Shown one piece after another: positions 1-11,027 of a DNA stretch of 64,000 bases. The translations under genes and the position numbers were made by a program. Each line of letters begins with the position of its first letter. Within the stretch, counting starts at the first letter, position 1. The DNA comes from Morella rubra (Eukaryota > Streptophyta > Magnoliopsida > Fagales > Myricaceae), in the NCBI GenBank assembly GCA_003952965.2, contig RXIC02000066.1, forward strand, positions 1-64,000, in the 5' to 3' direction. The notes under the pieces were generated by a model. It made no database searches and had not been told where the DNA came from. It saw only the letters and a list, made by a program, of their open reading frames with translations.

Positions 1-1892
1 TTACATATTTACATAAAATTTTTATAATGTACTTTTAAGAATTTAAATTATTAGTATCCACAACCCATAAAATCCTAAGAATTTACAAGACAAGGCCTCC
101 ACAAAAAAAAAAAAAAAAATCTTACCATAAAACAATTAATTATAGATAATATAAAACAATCATATTTGACATTTCCTTTGATTTTTTACCACATTATCCT
201 AAGCCACATATTTGCAAGCAAAAATCAATCAACCCCTCTTACTCCCGCGTATTTAAAAAACAATTAACTCTCCCATATGAAACTTGATGTGTTACTCCCA
301 TATATTTCAAAAACAATTAACTCTCGACAATTTTCCTAATCTCTCAACGTACTCAACCCTTATTTTCTCTCATTTTCGTTTGACTTGGCTATATCATACG
401 AAAACTAATGTTAATTGACAGAAATTTCCATCCAATAATTTTTTTATAAAAATAATAACAAATAATAAATTAATAAAACAATATTTTTATTTTAAATTAT
501 ATATTTTTATTATTTTTCCCTTATATGATGTTCCAAAATGAATTTGATTTACATAAATTTTAAACTTAATTTATCTTTTTAAACAAAATAAAATTTTACA
601 TATAAAAAACAAAATAGAAGTTTACTTAAAGTCTTAAACTGATGCTTGAAAAAAAAAAAAAACAAAACAAAAAAATGTAAAATAATTTACAATTTTTTTT
701 TTTTTATCTTTTTTCGGGGATAGTACTTCACATATCTTTCGAGAAGAAAAACTTTATTTTATTTGCAGTCTCTCCAAGGATGCATCTTTTAAAGACGAGC
801 TGGAACCACAAAGAAATCACTTTCTTTGTTCACACGTGGCAAAAAACTCAACACCTTACATGTTCTTAAGATTAAACGATAGTAATAAAAAAAATGTCTG
901 AGTACGAATGTTGGCCGATAGCACCTTTACACATTCCTCCAAACCCAAAATAATTGTCAATCCCCTAAACATATTACACGGCCACATACGAGTACAATAT
1001 CCAACAAATAAGTAAGATAAGAGTTACCGAATGAGAGGCGTTGACAAACTTCACGCCACCGAAACTTCAGCCAAGAGAGAGTCGCTTGCGCAAGAAAAGG
1101 AGTTGTTTAGCCGAGAAGAATTTAGGGTTCAGGTTCGGCATTGCTGGTTCGGGAGATTTGGAGCAAAGTTAGTTAGATATATGCATATTGGGAGATTTGG
1201 AGATTTGGAGATTTCTAGCATTCGGGTTTGTTCGGCACTGCTGATTTCAAGATTATCTTTGTTGAGTTATTTTGATCGCTTGATCCTTCGAAGGAGACAA
1301 AAAAAGCAAAATAATGGTTTTGACTAAAGCTAAAACGTGTCCGATCGCTGATGTGGTGTTAGTGAATAAGTGGGTCAACTTAACATGGCAATTTAGGGGT
1401 GATTTAGCAAGACAAGACATGTGACACGATGTGATAGGCTTGACGTGGAATTGCCGTTAACGTGTTGGGACAGAAATAGACGGAGGGGTTTGTTTTTTAA
1501 AAACAATACCTCGGGGAGTCAAATGTCTAAATCGTTACTTCAAGGGCTTAATTGCAACTTTGTGATACCACAGGAGCCCTGGTGCAATTTCGCCTTTTTA
1601 TTTTCTTTTCTGTTTGTGGTGACTGAATGGGTGGTTGTAGGGGCTCCCACCCCCTCTGTTGTACTGCTATTTTGTTTAATGTAATTTCGCTTGCTTAGAA
1701 AAAAAAAAAAAAACTTTATTTACATATTATCTCTGAACTGATATGTTACATATTGCATACCAAGAAAAAAAAAGAAATATATGTTACATATTGCATGGAA
1801 GAAGAAAGTGCTGCAGGTACCTCAGGCCATCGTCAACAGTGACATACCTCCAATTCACAATACTCAAAATACCCACGCTTACCGTATCCGTC
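1..1892. other. AT-rich intergenic region, no gene seen
   Basis: This stretch is AT-rich with homopolymer A and T runs. The short open frames between about 1030 and 1680 have no recognisable domain and no coherent splice structure. The sequence around 1190-1215 holds a small direct repeat of the unit GGAGATTT. I see no RNA gene. It lies beyond the 3' end of the minus-strand F-box gene and should include that gene's 3' UTR and terminator, which I cannot place. Confidence 0.6.
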
Positions 1893-2540
1893 CTAACCTT
1901 CCCTGCCCCACTGTCCCCTCCGCGTACAAAGCCCGATCTTCACATCCGACACGATAACGGGTGCCGCCGTGCTTGAGCAACACCCTGCAGGCGGCAGCTC
2001 TTCCGAGAACCACCCATGCGCCCCCGGAGAGAAGTTAACCTTCCCCTCACAGTCCATCATGGTGAAAACCGCTCCCCATCCTCTCAAAATCACATTCCAC
2101 GAGATTCTCACCTCCTCCATCGCGCCCGTCATCATGGGAAGCTCGTAGTTCGCAGCGATATCGAACCTGAACACCCCTTTGGGATCGACGAGCAGATATT
2201 TTGCCGGTTTCGCCAGGCTCACAATTGTAGTATTTTTGCAGCGGATGTTGAGGGCGAAGATTATTCTGCTGAGGGAAAGCCGGGGCTCACCGGGGGCCTG
2301 GACCCGGCGCTTAGCGGCGGCCAGGCCAATGGCGTAGAGACGGTGGTAGGGGACAGGGAAGTCAGCGAGCTGGTGGACAGAAAGAGACGGGAAATGGGCG
2401 TTGCAAATGGGTTTCCAGAGGTGGTCTGCGGACAGATAATTGGACCACGATTTGCACACGCAGGAGGCCATGGCCAGGGTTTTGGGGTCGAGGTGGCAAG
2501 AAACAAGGGCAATAACTTGCCATGGGTGAGTGGGACACAT
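1893..2540 (-). CDS. F-box protein (At5g04010-like), single exon
   Basis: This is probably the substrate-recognition subunit of an SCF-type E3 ubiquitin ligase. The F-box lies at the very N-terminus: PWQVIALVSCHLDPKTLAMA is followed by a Cys/Lys/Ser/Trp stretch and the usual LWKPICNAHFPSL. The C-terminal part, with FRFDIAANYE and RISWNVILRGWGAVF, resembles the plant group I remember as At5g04010-like. The open frame extends 22 codons upstream of the chosen start to a GTG at 2606 and meets an in-frame TAA just beyond it, with no ATG in between. ATG 2540 is therefore the first usable start and gives 215 residues. A TATA-like motif about 80 bp upstream fits this start. The family call is good. 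The start is less sure, because an upstream exon or a lost start codon is possible. Confidence 0.72.
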   Translation of the reverse strand: MCPTHPWQVIALVSCHLDPKTLAMASCVCKSWSNYLSADHLWKPICNAHFPSLSVHQLADFPVPYHRLYAIGLAAAKRRVQAPGEPRLSLSRIIFALNIRCKNTTIVSLAKPAKYLLVDPKGVFRFDIAANYELPMMTGAMEEVRISWNVILRGWGAVFTMMDCEGKVNFSPGAHGWFSEELPPAGCCSSTAAPVIVSDVKIGLCTRRGQWGREG

Positions 2541-2614
2541 ATTGGACTTGCTTTGTTCTGTGGACGCTTCGCCTTTGCTTCCGAAATCGAGAATTATGGC
2601 GTCCACGCAGAGAG

Positions 2615-2660
2615 TTTAATATAGAGGCGACCTGCTAATTGTGCAGTTAATATAGAGGCG
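2615..2660 (-). promoter_or_regulatory. Duplicated TATA-box region of the F-box gene
   Basis: Read on the minus strand, the motif CGCCTCTATATTAA occurs twice, at about 2615-2629 and 2646-2660. Each copy is next to a repeated GCGTCCACGCA segment. The proximal copy is about 75-90 bp upstream of the proposed ATG, a normal TATA distance if the 5' leader is about 50 nt. Function is inferred from position and sequence only. Confidence 0.4.
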
Positions 2661-3994
2661 TCCACGCATGCAGATAGTTTCAGCTTCGATCCATATCTGT
2701 CTTTCCGAGAGGCGTGCCGACGCATGAAATGGGTCCTTTGCATGGCTGTTCTTCGCCACGTTAAGATTCGACGACACAGGTTGAAGTTCCGCATGGCCAA
2801 CACGTGAGGGCTGGCTAGCATGCGGCACGCGTCCTTCCTCCGTTCTTTTCATGTTTTTATTTCCTCGGATTTCGCCATTTGGTGGTCGCTCGTCCGAAAG
2901 ATCGTCTGACACCCTTTTACCCCTTGAGACTGTTCATATGTGGGCCAGATTGAAAGACATGTACCTTTTTTTGGTCTGGATTTGAGAGAGGTGCAAGCTG
3001 TTTGTAGAGTTTTTCTTCTCACGATATTTGAGAGCCATGCATGAAACATCCTCTGTTCTTCTTTTTTCCGCTTATGCTGCTCTCTGGCGGTTTTTGTTAG
3101 ACATGGAACCATGAATCTCGTGACTCGTGGTAAACGAAATGCGCAGACCACGTTTGGATTTCTGTTTCACTAGAACGCTTGGACAAACAAATTCACCTCA
3201 GATTTCTGAAAAAACATGACGACTAAAGAAAACTGAATTTGAAGTAGATTAGTATTCTCTTTAATTTGATATTGATAATTTAAATAGAGTAAAACAGAAT
3301 ATATATGCCCATATTATTTCTATTTGAATTAAATCATCCAATTTAAATATATGATATGGTGTCACTCTTAATTTTTACGAAATATAAGTCATCTGTGGAG
3401 ATAATGACAAGGTTATTTGAAAATTAACATCCCTCCACTTAAATTTCGAAAGCAGCAGGTAGTCAGCATAAAAACATATAATATGGCGTCAGTCTCTTAA
3501 TTTTCATGAACTATTAGCAAATTTTAAAAAAGATGACAAGATTTTTGCAAAAATATTTGCTTATTTTTTTTTAAATAATAAAGAAAATCCAGATATTTAC
3601 TCGCCTGCACTTAATTCAGATGGACTTGACATAGTATATGTACGAGTTGAGTTCACTGTCATGGCAAATTTGGAGTCATATTGCCCTCTCAAATCACGCA
3701 TATCAAGTAAGTCCAACTTTATTATGAGAGTAACCCCAATAAATTATTTACTAAATATTTGCTTATTTAATAGACTCATTATAATTAATATCCTCCATGC
3801 TTCGTGGACATAAAGCACCAAGGACCAAATTGTAGTATTACCATCTCGAAGGGAGAGTTATATTAAAAAAAAAAAAGTCGAGAATGGAAATGGAAATGGA
3901 CAAATAAACGAGGAGAGAAAGGAATTAGAAACTACTATTTACTTTAATTAAACTTCCCTCTTGAAAACTCCCGCGGTTGCGCATTTCCAAAATA
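2661..3994. other. Intergenic region between divergent genes
   Basis: This is the shared upstream region of the F-box gene (-) and the BRCT gene (+). The half next to the F-box gene has mixed composition and the rest is AT-rich. Minus-strand open frames at about 2600-3150 overlap one another and match nothing I know. No gene is supported. Confidence 0.55.
2801..2806. promoter_or_regulatory. G-box core CACGTG upstream of the F-box gene
   Basis: A palindromic CACGTG lies about 260 bp upstream of the F-box start codon. In plants this is the core recognised by bZIP and bHLH factors, often in light or ABA responses. A six-base motif is weak evidence by itself. Confidence 0.25.
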
Positions 3995-4104
3995 ATGGCG
4001 CGGCGAAAGACGTCTTCATCTTCATTCACACCTCCTATTGAACCCGCACAAAACAATGGCGCAGAGAAAGACCTCTTCGTCTCCCTCCCCGATTACGATC
4101 GGTA
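3995..4104 (+). other. Upstream ORF from a duplicated start region
   Basis: An ATG at 3995 sits in a segment that closely repeats the true start region 61 bp downstream. Both read ATGGCGC then AAAGAC then a TCTTC-rich run. The upstream ATG is in another frame. It runs 36 codons past the real start and ends at a TAA whether or not intron 1 is removed, because both the intron and exon 2 begin GTAA. If transcription starts upstream of 3995, this would act as an overlapping uORF that lowers translation of the BRCT protein. Confidence 0.45.
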
Positions 4105-7100
4105 AGTCAGAAACCTCAAAAACACTAACGCTAGAAATCAAATCGTTTATTCAATAGATTCTAATATTTTTTACCTTTCCGATATGTCTCGCAGGTAATT
4201 GCGAGGTCACGGTCGAAGCAAATAACTTCAGCTTTCAATCGGACCCTAACAGCCTCCAAATATCTCTCTCAAAAAATTCAAGAGTCAAAATCTCAGGTAC
4301 TGATTCAACCCACTTACTGTTTGGTTCCAGTGGCTCTGGGGTTTACTTGGTTGACGAAAACGAAGGAAAATAAAGTGATCTGGCTGAAAATTTGCTCGAA
4401 TTCAACAAGGCTAGTTTAGAATGTTTGTCTTTTATTTTCCTTCGTTTTCTAAGGAACCAAACGAGGGTTAGAAATGGCTTATTATTATTTGTGTTGCTAT
4501 TTGAGGCAGTGACGGAAGGGATAAGTAGAAGGAAGAGTAATGGACATGAGGATCCGATATCTGGAGAGGAAGGTACATTTAGTTTTTACTCATTGTATTG
4601 CAATATGATCTAAACTGTTAACATTTTTGCTTAGTGTTTCAAGCTTGAGAATATAGGATGATAATTTGAAGGTTATTTGTTTTACTGAACACTCTTTTCT
4701 GGCTTATTTAGAGAAGGGGGAGAAGGTTTCTTGCGTGCTCCTTAATCCCAAGAACCCCGACAGCCGTACTAAATCATATCTTCAGGTACATTCCCCTGTC
4801 TGTGCGCACACGCATATGTGTAGCTTATTGTGTTTGATGCGTAATATATAACATAGTAGTGGGCGTGTCCTTCATTGATCCATCCTGCAGGACGTACTAA
4901 AGATGTACACAAAGGAGCTTCCTGCAATGAACTATGCTGCCAATACTGGAAAGAAATCCATGTTCCTTGAAAGATGTGTAACGAATGGGTATGAAAATAT
5001 TCATAACTTTACGCCGTTTGAAATCTCACCTCTTCTTCTCTAGTGTGAATCTTGACCATGCTCAGTAAATATTTATTATTATATAACGCCATATGCTTTT
5101 TGAATGTGTTGCCTCCATAAAAGCCGACTTGCAATGCACAGTCTGAGTTGCTTCAAACCAAAATAACGTTTTCCCTACATTTTTGTCTGCAGGAAATATT
5201 GTACGTTGCTTTTGAAATCCAACACTGTGGGAGATTTTGGAGAGGTAGGATTACCATGCTGTTTTGTTCTGAGGTGGTGTGGTGCTATTTGGATATTAGC
5301 TTCGAGGCCTTTTTAATAATGTGCAAGTGAAAGGGGTGCCAATTATTAATAATTTATTAGATAAATTTTTCCTCACATTGTTGCTTGAGAATTTTTTTGC
5401 TATTGCTTCTAGTCAGCCATTCGGTGATATTGTGTTGTATAGAGGACCATTTTAATCAAGCATGAACTTAGTGCAACTATAAAAAAACTAAGGGCACAGG
5501 TAGGAAACTGGCGGTACAGTTACATGCTCCTTGTGCCATTCCTCATAAAAATCTCACTTTTTCCCCTGCACACCCTGAATATTTTTCCTCTTCAGTCAAC
5601 ACAATTACCAGGAATCAGTTGGGATATATTAGCAAATTGCTGTATTATGTTCACTTGGTTTTCATTATCATTTATTGTAACTATGCAGGTTATAGCTGCA
5701 ATTACTTATCAAATAGTTCCTGCTGATACTCATCATGCTGAGATTCCTCTTGCTGCTGTTAGTTCAATCTATCAACACAAGGTATTTCTTTCCTTTCATT
5801 TCCAGTGCCCATTCTGTGACCCTTGGTGGTTTGTCATGGTTCAAGGTAGATGCAGGGTGTTGTCACTGCAAGGAATGTATTGCTAAGAAACACTATTCAA
5901 AGTCGAATGTTGAATGTGTGGATGAATTTTTGTTTCCTAATAAATAATGGAGAGAACAAAGCAATAACCTTTACCAGAATTTCGAAAGGAGGTGAGTGAG
6001 GTACATAAAGCAAATAGAGGGATCTAGGAAGCTTTCTGCATGGAAAGTTTATTTTTACATGATTATAGTTCTTCTAAGTGGGTACCATGAACTTCAGATC
6101 CCTTTGCATTTCAAACCTCAATTACAGAATACATTAGCCTTACCCCCCCAGACGACTTTATGCTCCCTTTATTATATGTTGCATGTCTGTTTCTTATCAA
6201 TATAGTACTAATTCCTTCCCTCCTCCATCTGTTTTTATTAGCATTGTACTCATCTTGTGAAATTCAGATAGATAATTCTTCTTTAGTGAATTGACAAGTT
6301 AGCAATTTTCAGGGTTTTGGTCGCCTCTTGTATGAGGAATTGAGAAGGAGACTGCAGAATGTTGGTATTCGCACAATATTCTGCTGGGGAGACAAAGAAT
6401 CGGAAGGGTTTTGGCATAAACAGGTAATCAATTACTAAAGCTTGTCAGGCGCTTGGAGCAGGACAAATGCAGTCTCATGGGCGTAGCTGCCTGTTATTTT
6501 TTTTATGATTATTCTATATTCATCTTGTTGTATGGCCTTAATGTTACAAATATACTTATTGAAGAAAATGGGTCAGCAAAAGTTATGTCTTTTTCTTCCT
6601 TAAACTTCAATCGGAAGGCAGTTTCTTAAAATGAGTTATACCAGTATGACAATTTGGATGTTTTTGTGACATATATTGTTGGCGTAATTTCCTTTTCAAG
6701 TTTCATGAAAGTTGATAACAATTGCAGGGTTTTGTATCAGTAGCAGAGATAGACACCAAGGGAAGAGCTCGCAGGCTTCCTATTAGATCGGACATACGTA
6801 AAGCTTTATGCTTTCCTGGGGGTTCGACCCTCATGGTTTCTCATCTTAACGCGGGTATTTCAGATAAGTCTGCAGGTTCTCTACAACTGTGCCTGCCATT
6901 AAAGTCTCATGAGAAGTGTCCATCGTTTCACATTTCTGAAGATCAACAGCTTGGACTTTCTAGAACTGAAAATTTTCCACCTGAATGGTTGATGCATGAT
7001 GGGCTTTCGAGAAAAGATGAAAAACTAGGTGGTAGGTATACTTTACTTCATGCAATTTCTTTGATAGTACCGGAAATTAACCACACCAGTGATGTTGGGC

Positions 7101-9818
7101 ATTCTAATTTGTGGTTCTGTTTTCTGCATCATACAAACGCTTGGCTCCTTCCTCTGGATAGGAACCCATATGAAAACACCAAGAAAATTAAAATAAGCAC
7201 ACACCTTAAAACCTTAAATTATGCATATAGATTTTTCTTAGGCCCTACGTACCCTTCTTCAAATGCTGTACGTCTTAGAATGCTTCATTATGTTTTAATG
7301 CGGTTTGGAAGCACTGGTTTATTTAATCTGTCTTTGCACACTAATTGTTGTATGCTGTCTTAGTTCAGTGTATCAACCGTGACCGTTTCATTAGTTTCTT
7401 GGAGTTGGCATTCAGTTGGTAGTTCTAAGGGCCCAGTTCCTTTTGCAGGAGCAGACTGCAACGAAATGGTTGCTGGTGCTGAACCATCCAAGAAAGGAAC
7501 TGATCTTAATGTATACCATTGTTCCTGTTCCACACAAGGTGCAAAGAGGAGGGCTTGGGAAGCCTCTTTATCCTCATTGAAGTCGAAAAAAGTAAAGGGT
7601 AGCCATTCGTCTGAATGTCAACTAAGTTCTAACTATGGTGTAGCTATAGCAAGTGATGGTAATGATTATTGTCTTCAAGGGTGTTCATTGGACACTTCAA
7701 GAGACAAATCTTTAAGGAGAGTTACTCAAAGAGCTCCTCTGAGTAGTAATTGTAAGCAAAAGATTGCTGAAGAACAACACCCAGTTAATGTACTGCAAGA
7801 AGCTTCGCCCAGCATAGATATACGGTTCAAGGGAGAATGCTTTAGGATCATGTTGATGAATATTGCTGATGATGCTAAGAGAACTCATCTCACAAAGGTA
7901 AATACAGCCTATTTATCTTGTTTGACATAAATCCCACCTTAATTTCACGAGGCATCATCTTTTTGTCTAATTAAAAGGAAAAAAGGTCCATGGGGATGTA
8001 GAGTTTGTTGTTCTTGAGCATTCATTTTTTTGACCCAGGTAATTGAAGACCTTGGTGGTGCTGTTACGTGTGATGGAAGTATAAGCACACATGTTGTAAC
8101 AGGAAAAGTGAGAAAAACAGAGAATTTCTGCACTGCTCTGTCTTCAGGGTTAGTCTTATCCTCAAACAAGCAATGCTAGTTAGATCTGTATTCTTAGCTT
8201 TTCGTTTCTAAACTCTTGTTACATTTGCATTCTCACAAGATCTGAAGCGTGTGGTTTCAATGAGTGTGGTTACATTGAAAATCACATGTCTACATTTCCT
8301 TTTATAATATATGTATGTTGCAATTTTTCTATATGCACCCTGCACCAAATTGGTTGACACAACTTCATCTGTTCTCATGTATACATATTCTTTGGTTGTA
8401 TACCATGATCTTTATTCTTAATGACCCACTAGCAGGGCTTGGATAGTCTCACCTAATTGGTTGAAAGAAAGCTTCCGTGAAGGCAGATTTGTGGGTGAGT
8501 TAGGAGGACTTGTTGATTTTATATTTTCTTGTAATTATTTATGCACTAAAAATTATGTTTATAGTGTTCCATCTTAATTTATCAGATGAGTTGCCCTTCG
8601 TATTAAATGATGAAGAGTATGCATTGAAGTACAGAGCTGAGCTAAAATGTGCAGTTCTTAGAGCAAGAGCAAGTCCTCAAGGTTTGCTTAAAGGGTATTA
8701 CGTTTGCATTGCAGCTCATGTTCAACCCCCTGCTAAGACCCTATCAGTGATTATCAGGTCTGCTGGTGGAAAGGTAAATTCTAGGAAACTCACTGAGTTC
8801 TAAGTATTGATGACACGTGCCTCTGATTTCAATTCAAGTGTCATTTATGGAACTCTACGTAGTCACATTGTCTAGATTGTATGTTAGAAGTACAACTGCA
8901 TTCTAGGACATGTAAAAACTACCAAATTGATAGAACTGAAAAAATGCTTTCGCTTGGACACGTTGATGCTCAAAGGTCTCAAACACAGCAAGTCTGACAT
9001 CATAAGCTTCTTTTCATTGCCCTGTTCTTAGCATGGTTGGTTGGGATTGATATACTCTTAAACATGATTGCACAGAGATTGAGCTTTGCTAATTGTCACT
9101 GCTCAAAGTTGTGTGTTTCAAATATTGTATTTTTTCAAGTTCTGAGGAGAATAGGTAGGCCTTGTTAGAGGCACATCATCAGGAATGGATTCAATCAGTG
9201 GATTTCCCTTGCCTCCGGTACAAAATGTTAAACTCTCCATTGCCTCCAATTTTTCTCAAAGAATTACACTCTTTTCTTGTGGTTTAACATTTCTGCTTTA
9301 GTTGGGTCCATTACTAAATAAGCCTCTCTTGCCTTCTTCATTGGCAGCTGAAATTTATGCTATCGTTTTTAATTGTGATTTTCTTGTTTCCTACAAAAGT
9401 CAAGCGGAACTGTGGAAATCCTGATGTTGACAGGGAGATTACAAACCTTTACTTGTGACACTTGAAAGCCATTTTTTCACTTGTCTCTCCCATGTGCTAG
9501 GAATGGCAACTAAGGAACCATTATGTAGACGGACCTGGGGCAGGGTGCTTGTTGACATCTATCATTTACTCTTTATTAATCAATTATTGCCTGCTTAGAA
9601 AGAAAATTACTTATTGCTCGAACATTTAGATTATCCGTGCGCAGGAGAAAGTGAATGAACCATCCAAAACGATCTTCGTGGCATGCGAAGAAGACACGAA
9701 TGAAGCACTGTTGGCCGTAAAGAAAGGGATATGGACTTTCAGTAGCGACTGGTTAATGAACTGCATCATGAAACAAGAGCTCGACCTGGAGGCCCCCCAA
9801 TTTGCAGAGTCTCTGTAA
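4056..9818 (+). CDS. GNAT-like and tandem BRCT domain protein, 14 exons
   Basis: The exons I read are 4056-4101, 4195-4296, 4510-4572, 4712-4785, 4891-4988, 5193-5244, 5689-5781, 6313-6423, 6728-7031, 7449-7897, 8039-8148, 8436-8494, 8586-8773 and 9630-9818. All junctions keep frame and give 645 residues. The middle part looks like a GCN5-related acetyltransferase fold: GFGRLLYEELRRRLQNVGI then FWHKQGFVSVAEI, as in the acetyl-CoA binding half of GNAT proteins. A low-complexity linker follows. The C-terminus carries two BRCT-like units: GGAVTCDGSISTHVV with AWIVSPNWLKESFREGRFV, then IIRSAGGK with IFVACEE and GIWTFSSDWLMNCIMKQEL. Tandem BRCTs usually bind phosphopeptides in DNA damage signalling, so a nuclear repair role is inferred. 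It may match the Arabidopsis locus annotated as an N-acetyltransferase near At2g41450. The last exon could instead start at 9645, which drops five residues. Confidence 0.82.
4318..4463. repeat. Inverted repeat in intron 2 of the BRCT gene
   Basis: A 19-bp arm GAAAACGAAGGAAAATAAA (about 4357-4375) is matched by its exact reverse complement at about 4432-4450. An outer pair, TTTGGTTCC near 4320 and GGAACCAAA near 4454, extends the fold. The whole structure could form a hairpin of about 140 bp within the intron. It could be a small MITE remnant or a folded intron element. Confidence 0.55.
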
Positions 9819-10796
9819 TGATATTTACACGCATTTTTTTTTCAATGTACAGCTCTCTCTCTCTCTATTCCTTCATAAGATAACATAAAGGAGAGTCTAA
9901 AGCATTAGAAGTCCCTTAATTATTCAGATACTGTTTACTGTCCCTATTGAACAGAAAGACAAAGCAGCTTGGCTGGAAAGTTCCAAGAGAACAGAAATAC
10001 AAAGCATCTTGTTTGAAATGATTGTAGGCTAATGTTGGAGTTACGAGACATATTTATCCTTTTTGTTTTGGTGAGCGAGACATATTTATCTTGTTTCAAT
10101 GGATCCATATTACTGCTTACTGTCCCGAGAGAACAGGAACACAAAGCAGCTCTGCTGGAACGTTCAAAGGGAACAGAAATACAATCTTGTTTGAGATGAT
10201 TGATCCTCGTAGCTCAATGCTCCCATACTGTAAAATTGGCATCTTTGATCGAGTGCTCGAATGAACTTTTCCGAAATGATTACTTTGTAATAAAACCGAC
10301 AAGAATCAAGCAATTCCGTATATCTGTACCGCGAATGTCGACCTGAAGATACGGAGTGGAATTCTCTTTAATATTCTTTTATTAAAAAAAAAAAAAAATT
10401 CTATCGAATCATGTTTTAACTGTTTTACAAATTTGAATAAAATCTACACTATTTTATAATATATATATATTTTTTATTTTTTTTTTTATTAGCGTCCACG
10501 TAAATATCAAATTAATTTGGAGTTAAAACTTTTGGAAGATGTGCCAGAATATGATCCTACGGCTACAGATTAAACAAAACATATTAGAGAGGTAAGAGTG
10601 TGACAGAGTCAGCAGTATCAGGGTCGGCGTTAGAGAATGATTGGAGGATAAGGCAAAATGGAGAGAAACGTGGATGCACCCGACCCATGTCTCGCTCGGT
10701 CCTCTCAGCTCCCAAACGACACAGCTCAGTTTCGGCATCCGAGTTCTATTTCGGGAGAGGTCTATCCCGCCTCTTGTTTTCCTACTCTTCCTAACT
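9819..10796. other. Intergenic region between the BRCT gene and PRFB3
   Basis: Apart from the direct repeat at 9931-10202, this holds AT-rich sequence around 10380-10490 and the presumed promoter and leader of PRFB3. Overlapping open frames at 10523-10840 are not supported as genes. Confidence 0.5.
9931..10202. repeat. Diverged direct repeat 3' of the BRCT gene
   Basis: Two copies of about 92 bp lie at roughly 9931-10024 and 10113-10202. They share motifs such as GTTTACTGTCCC/GCTTACTGTCCC, ACAAAGCAGC, GAACAGAAATACAA and CTTGTTTGA. They lie just after the BRCT stop codon, so the first may be in its 3' UTR. I see no coding content. Confidence 0.6.
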
Positions 10797-10985
10797 ATGG
10801 CAAACATGGCGGCAGAATTCGTTTTTGTAAGAAACGCCACTACTACTTCAGCTTCACTCCGCTCGACATGGGAAGCTGCTTCTTCAAGAAAGAAGACTCA
10901 GCTTCTTCTGCACTCTGCAATTCGAGCTTCTCATTTCATGGACGGCAACAACAAGGCCTACAAACCACCGCTTGGTCGACTCCCA

Positions 10986-11027
<42 letters not shown>

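Noticed and set aside
1031..1684. Two open frames of 87-98 codons near the left end
   Set aside because: Composition looks random, there is no family likeness, and repeats such as GGAGATTT inflate the frame.
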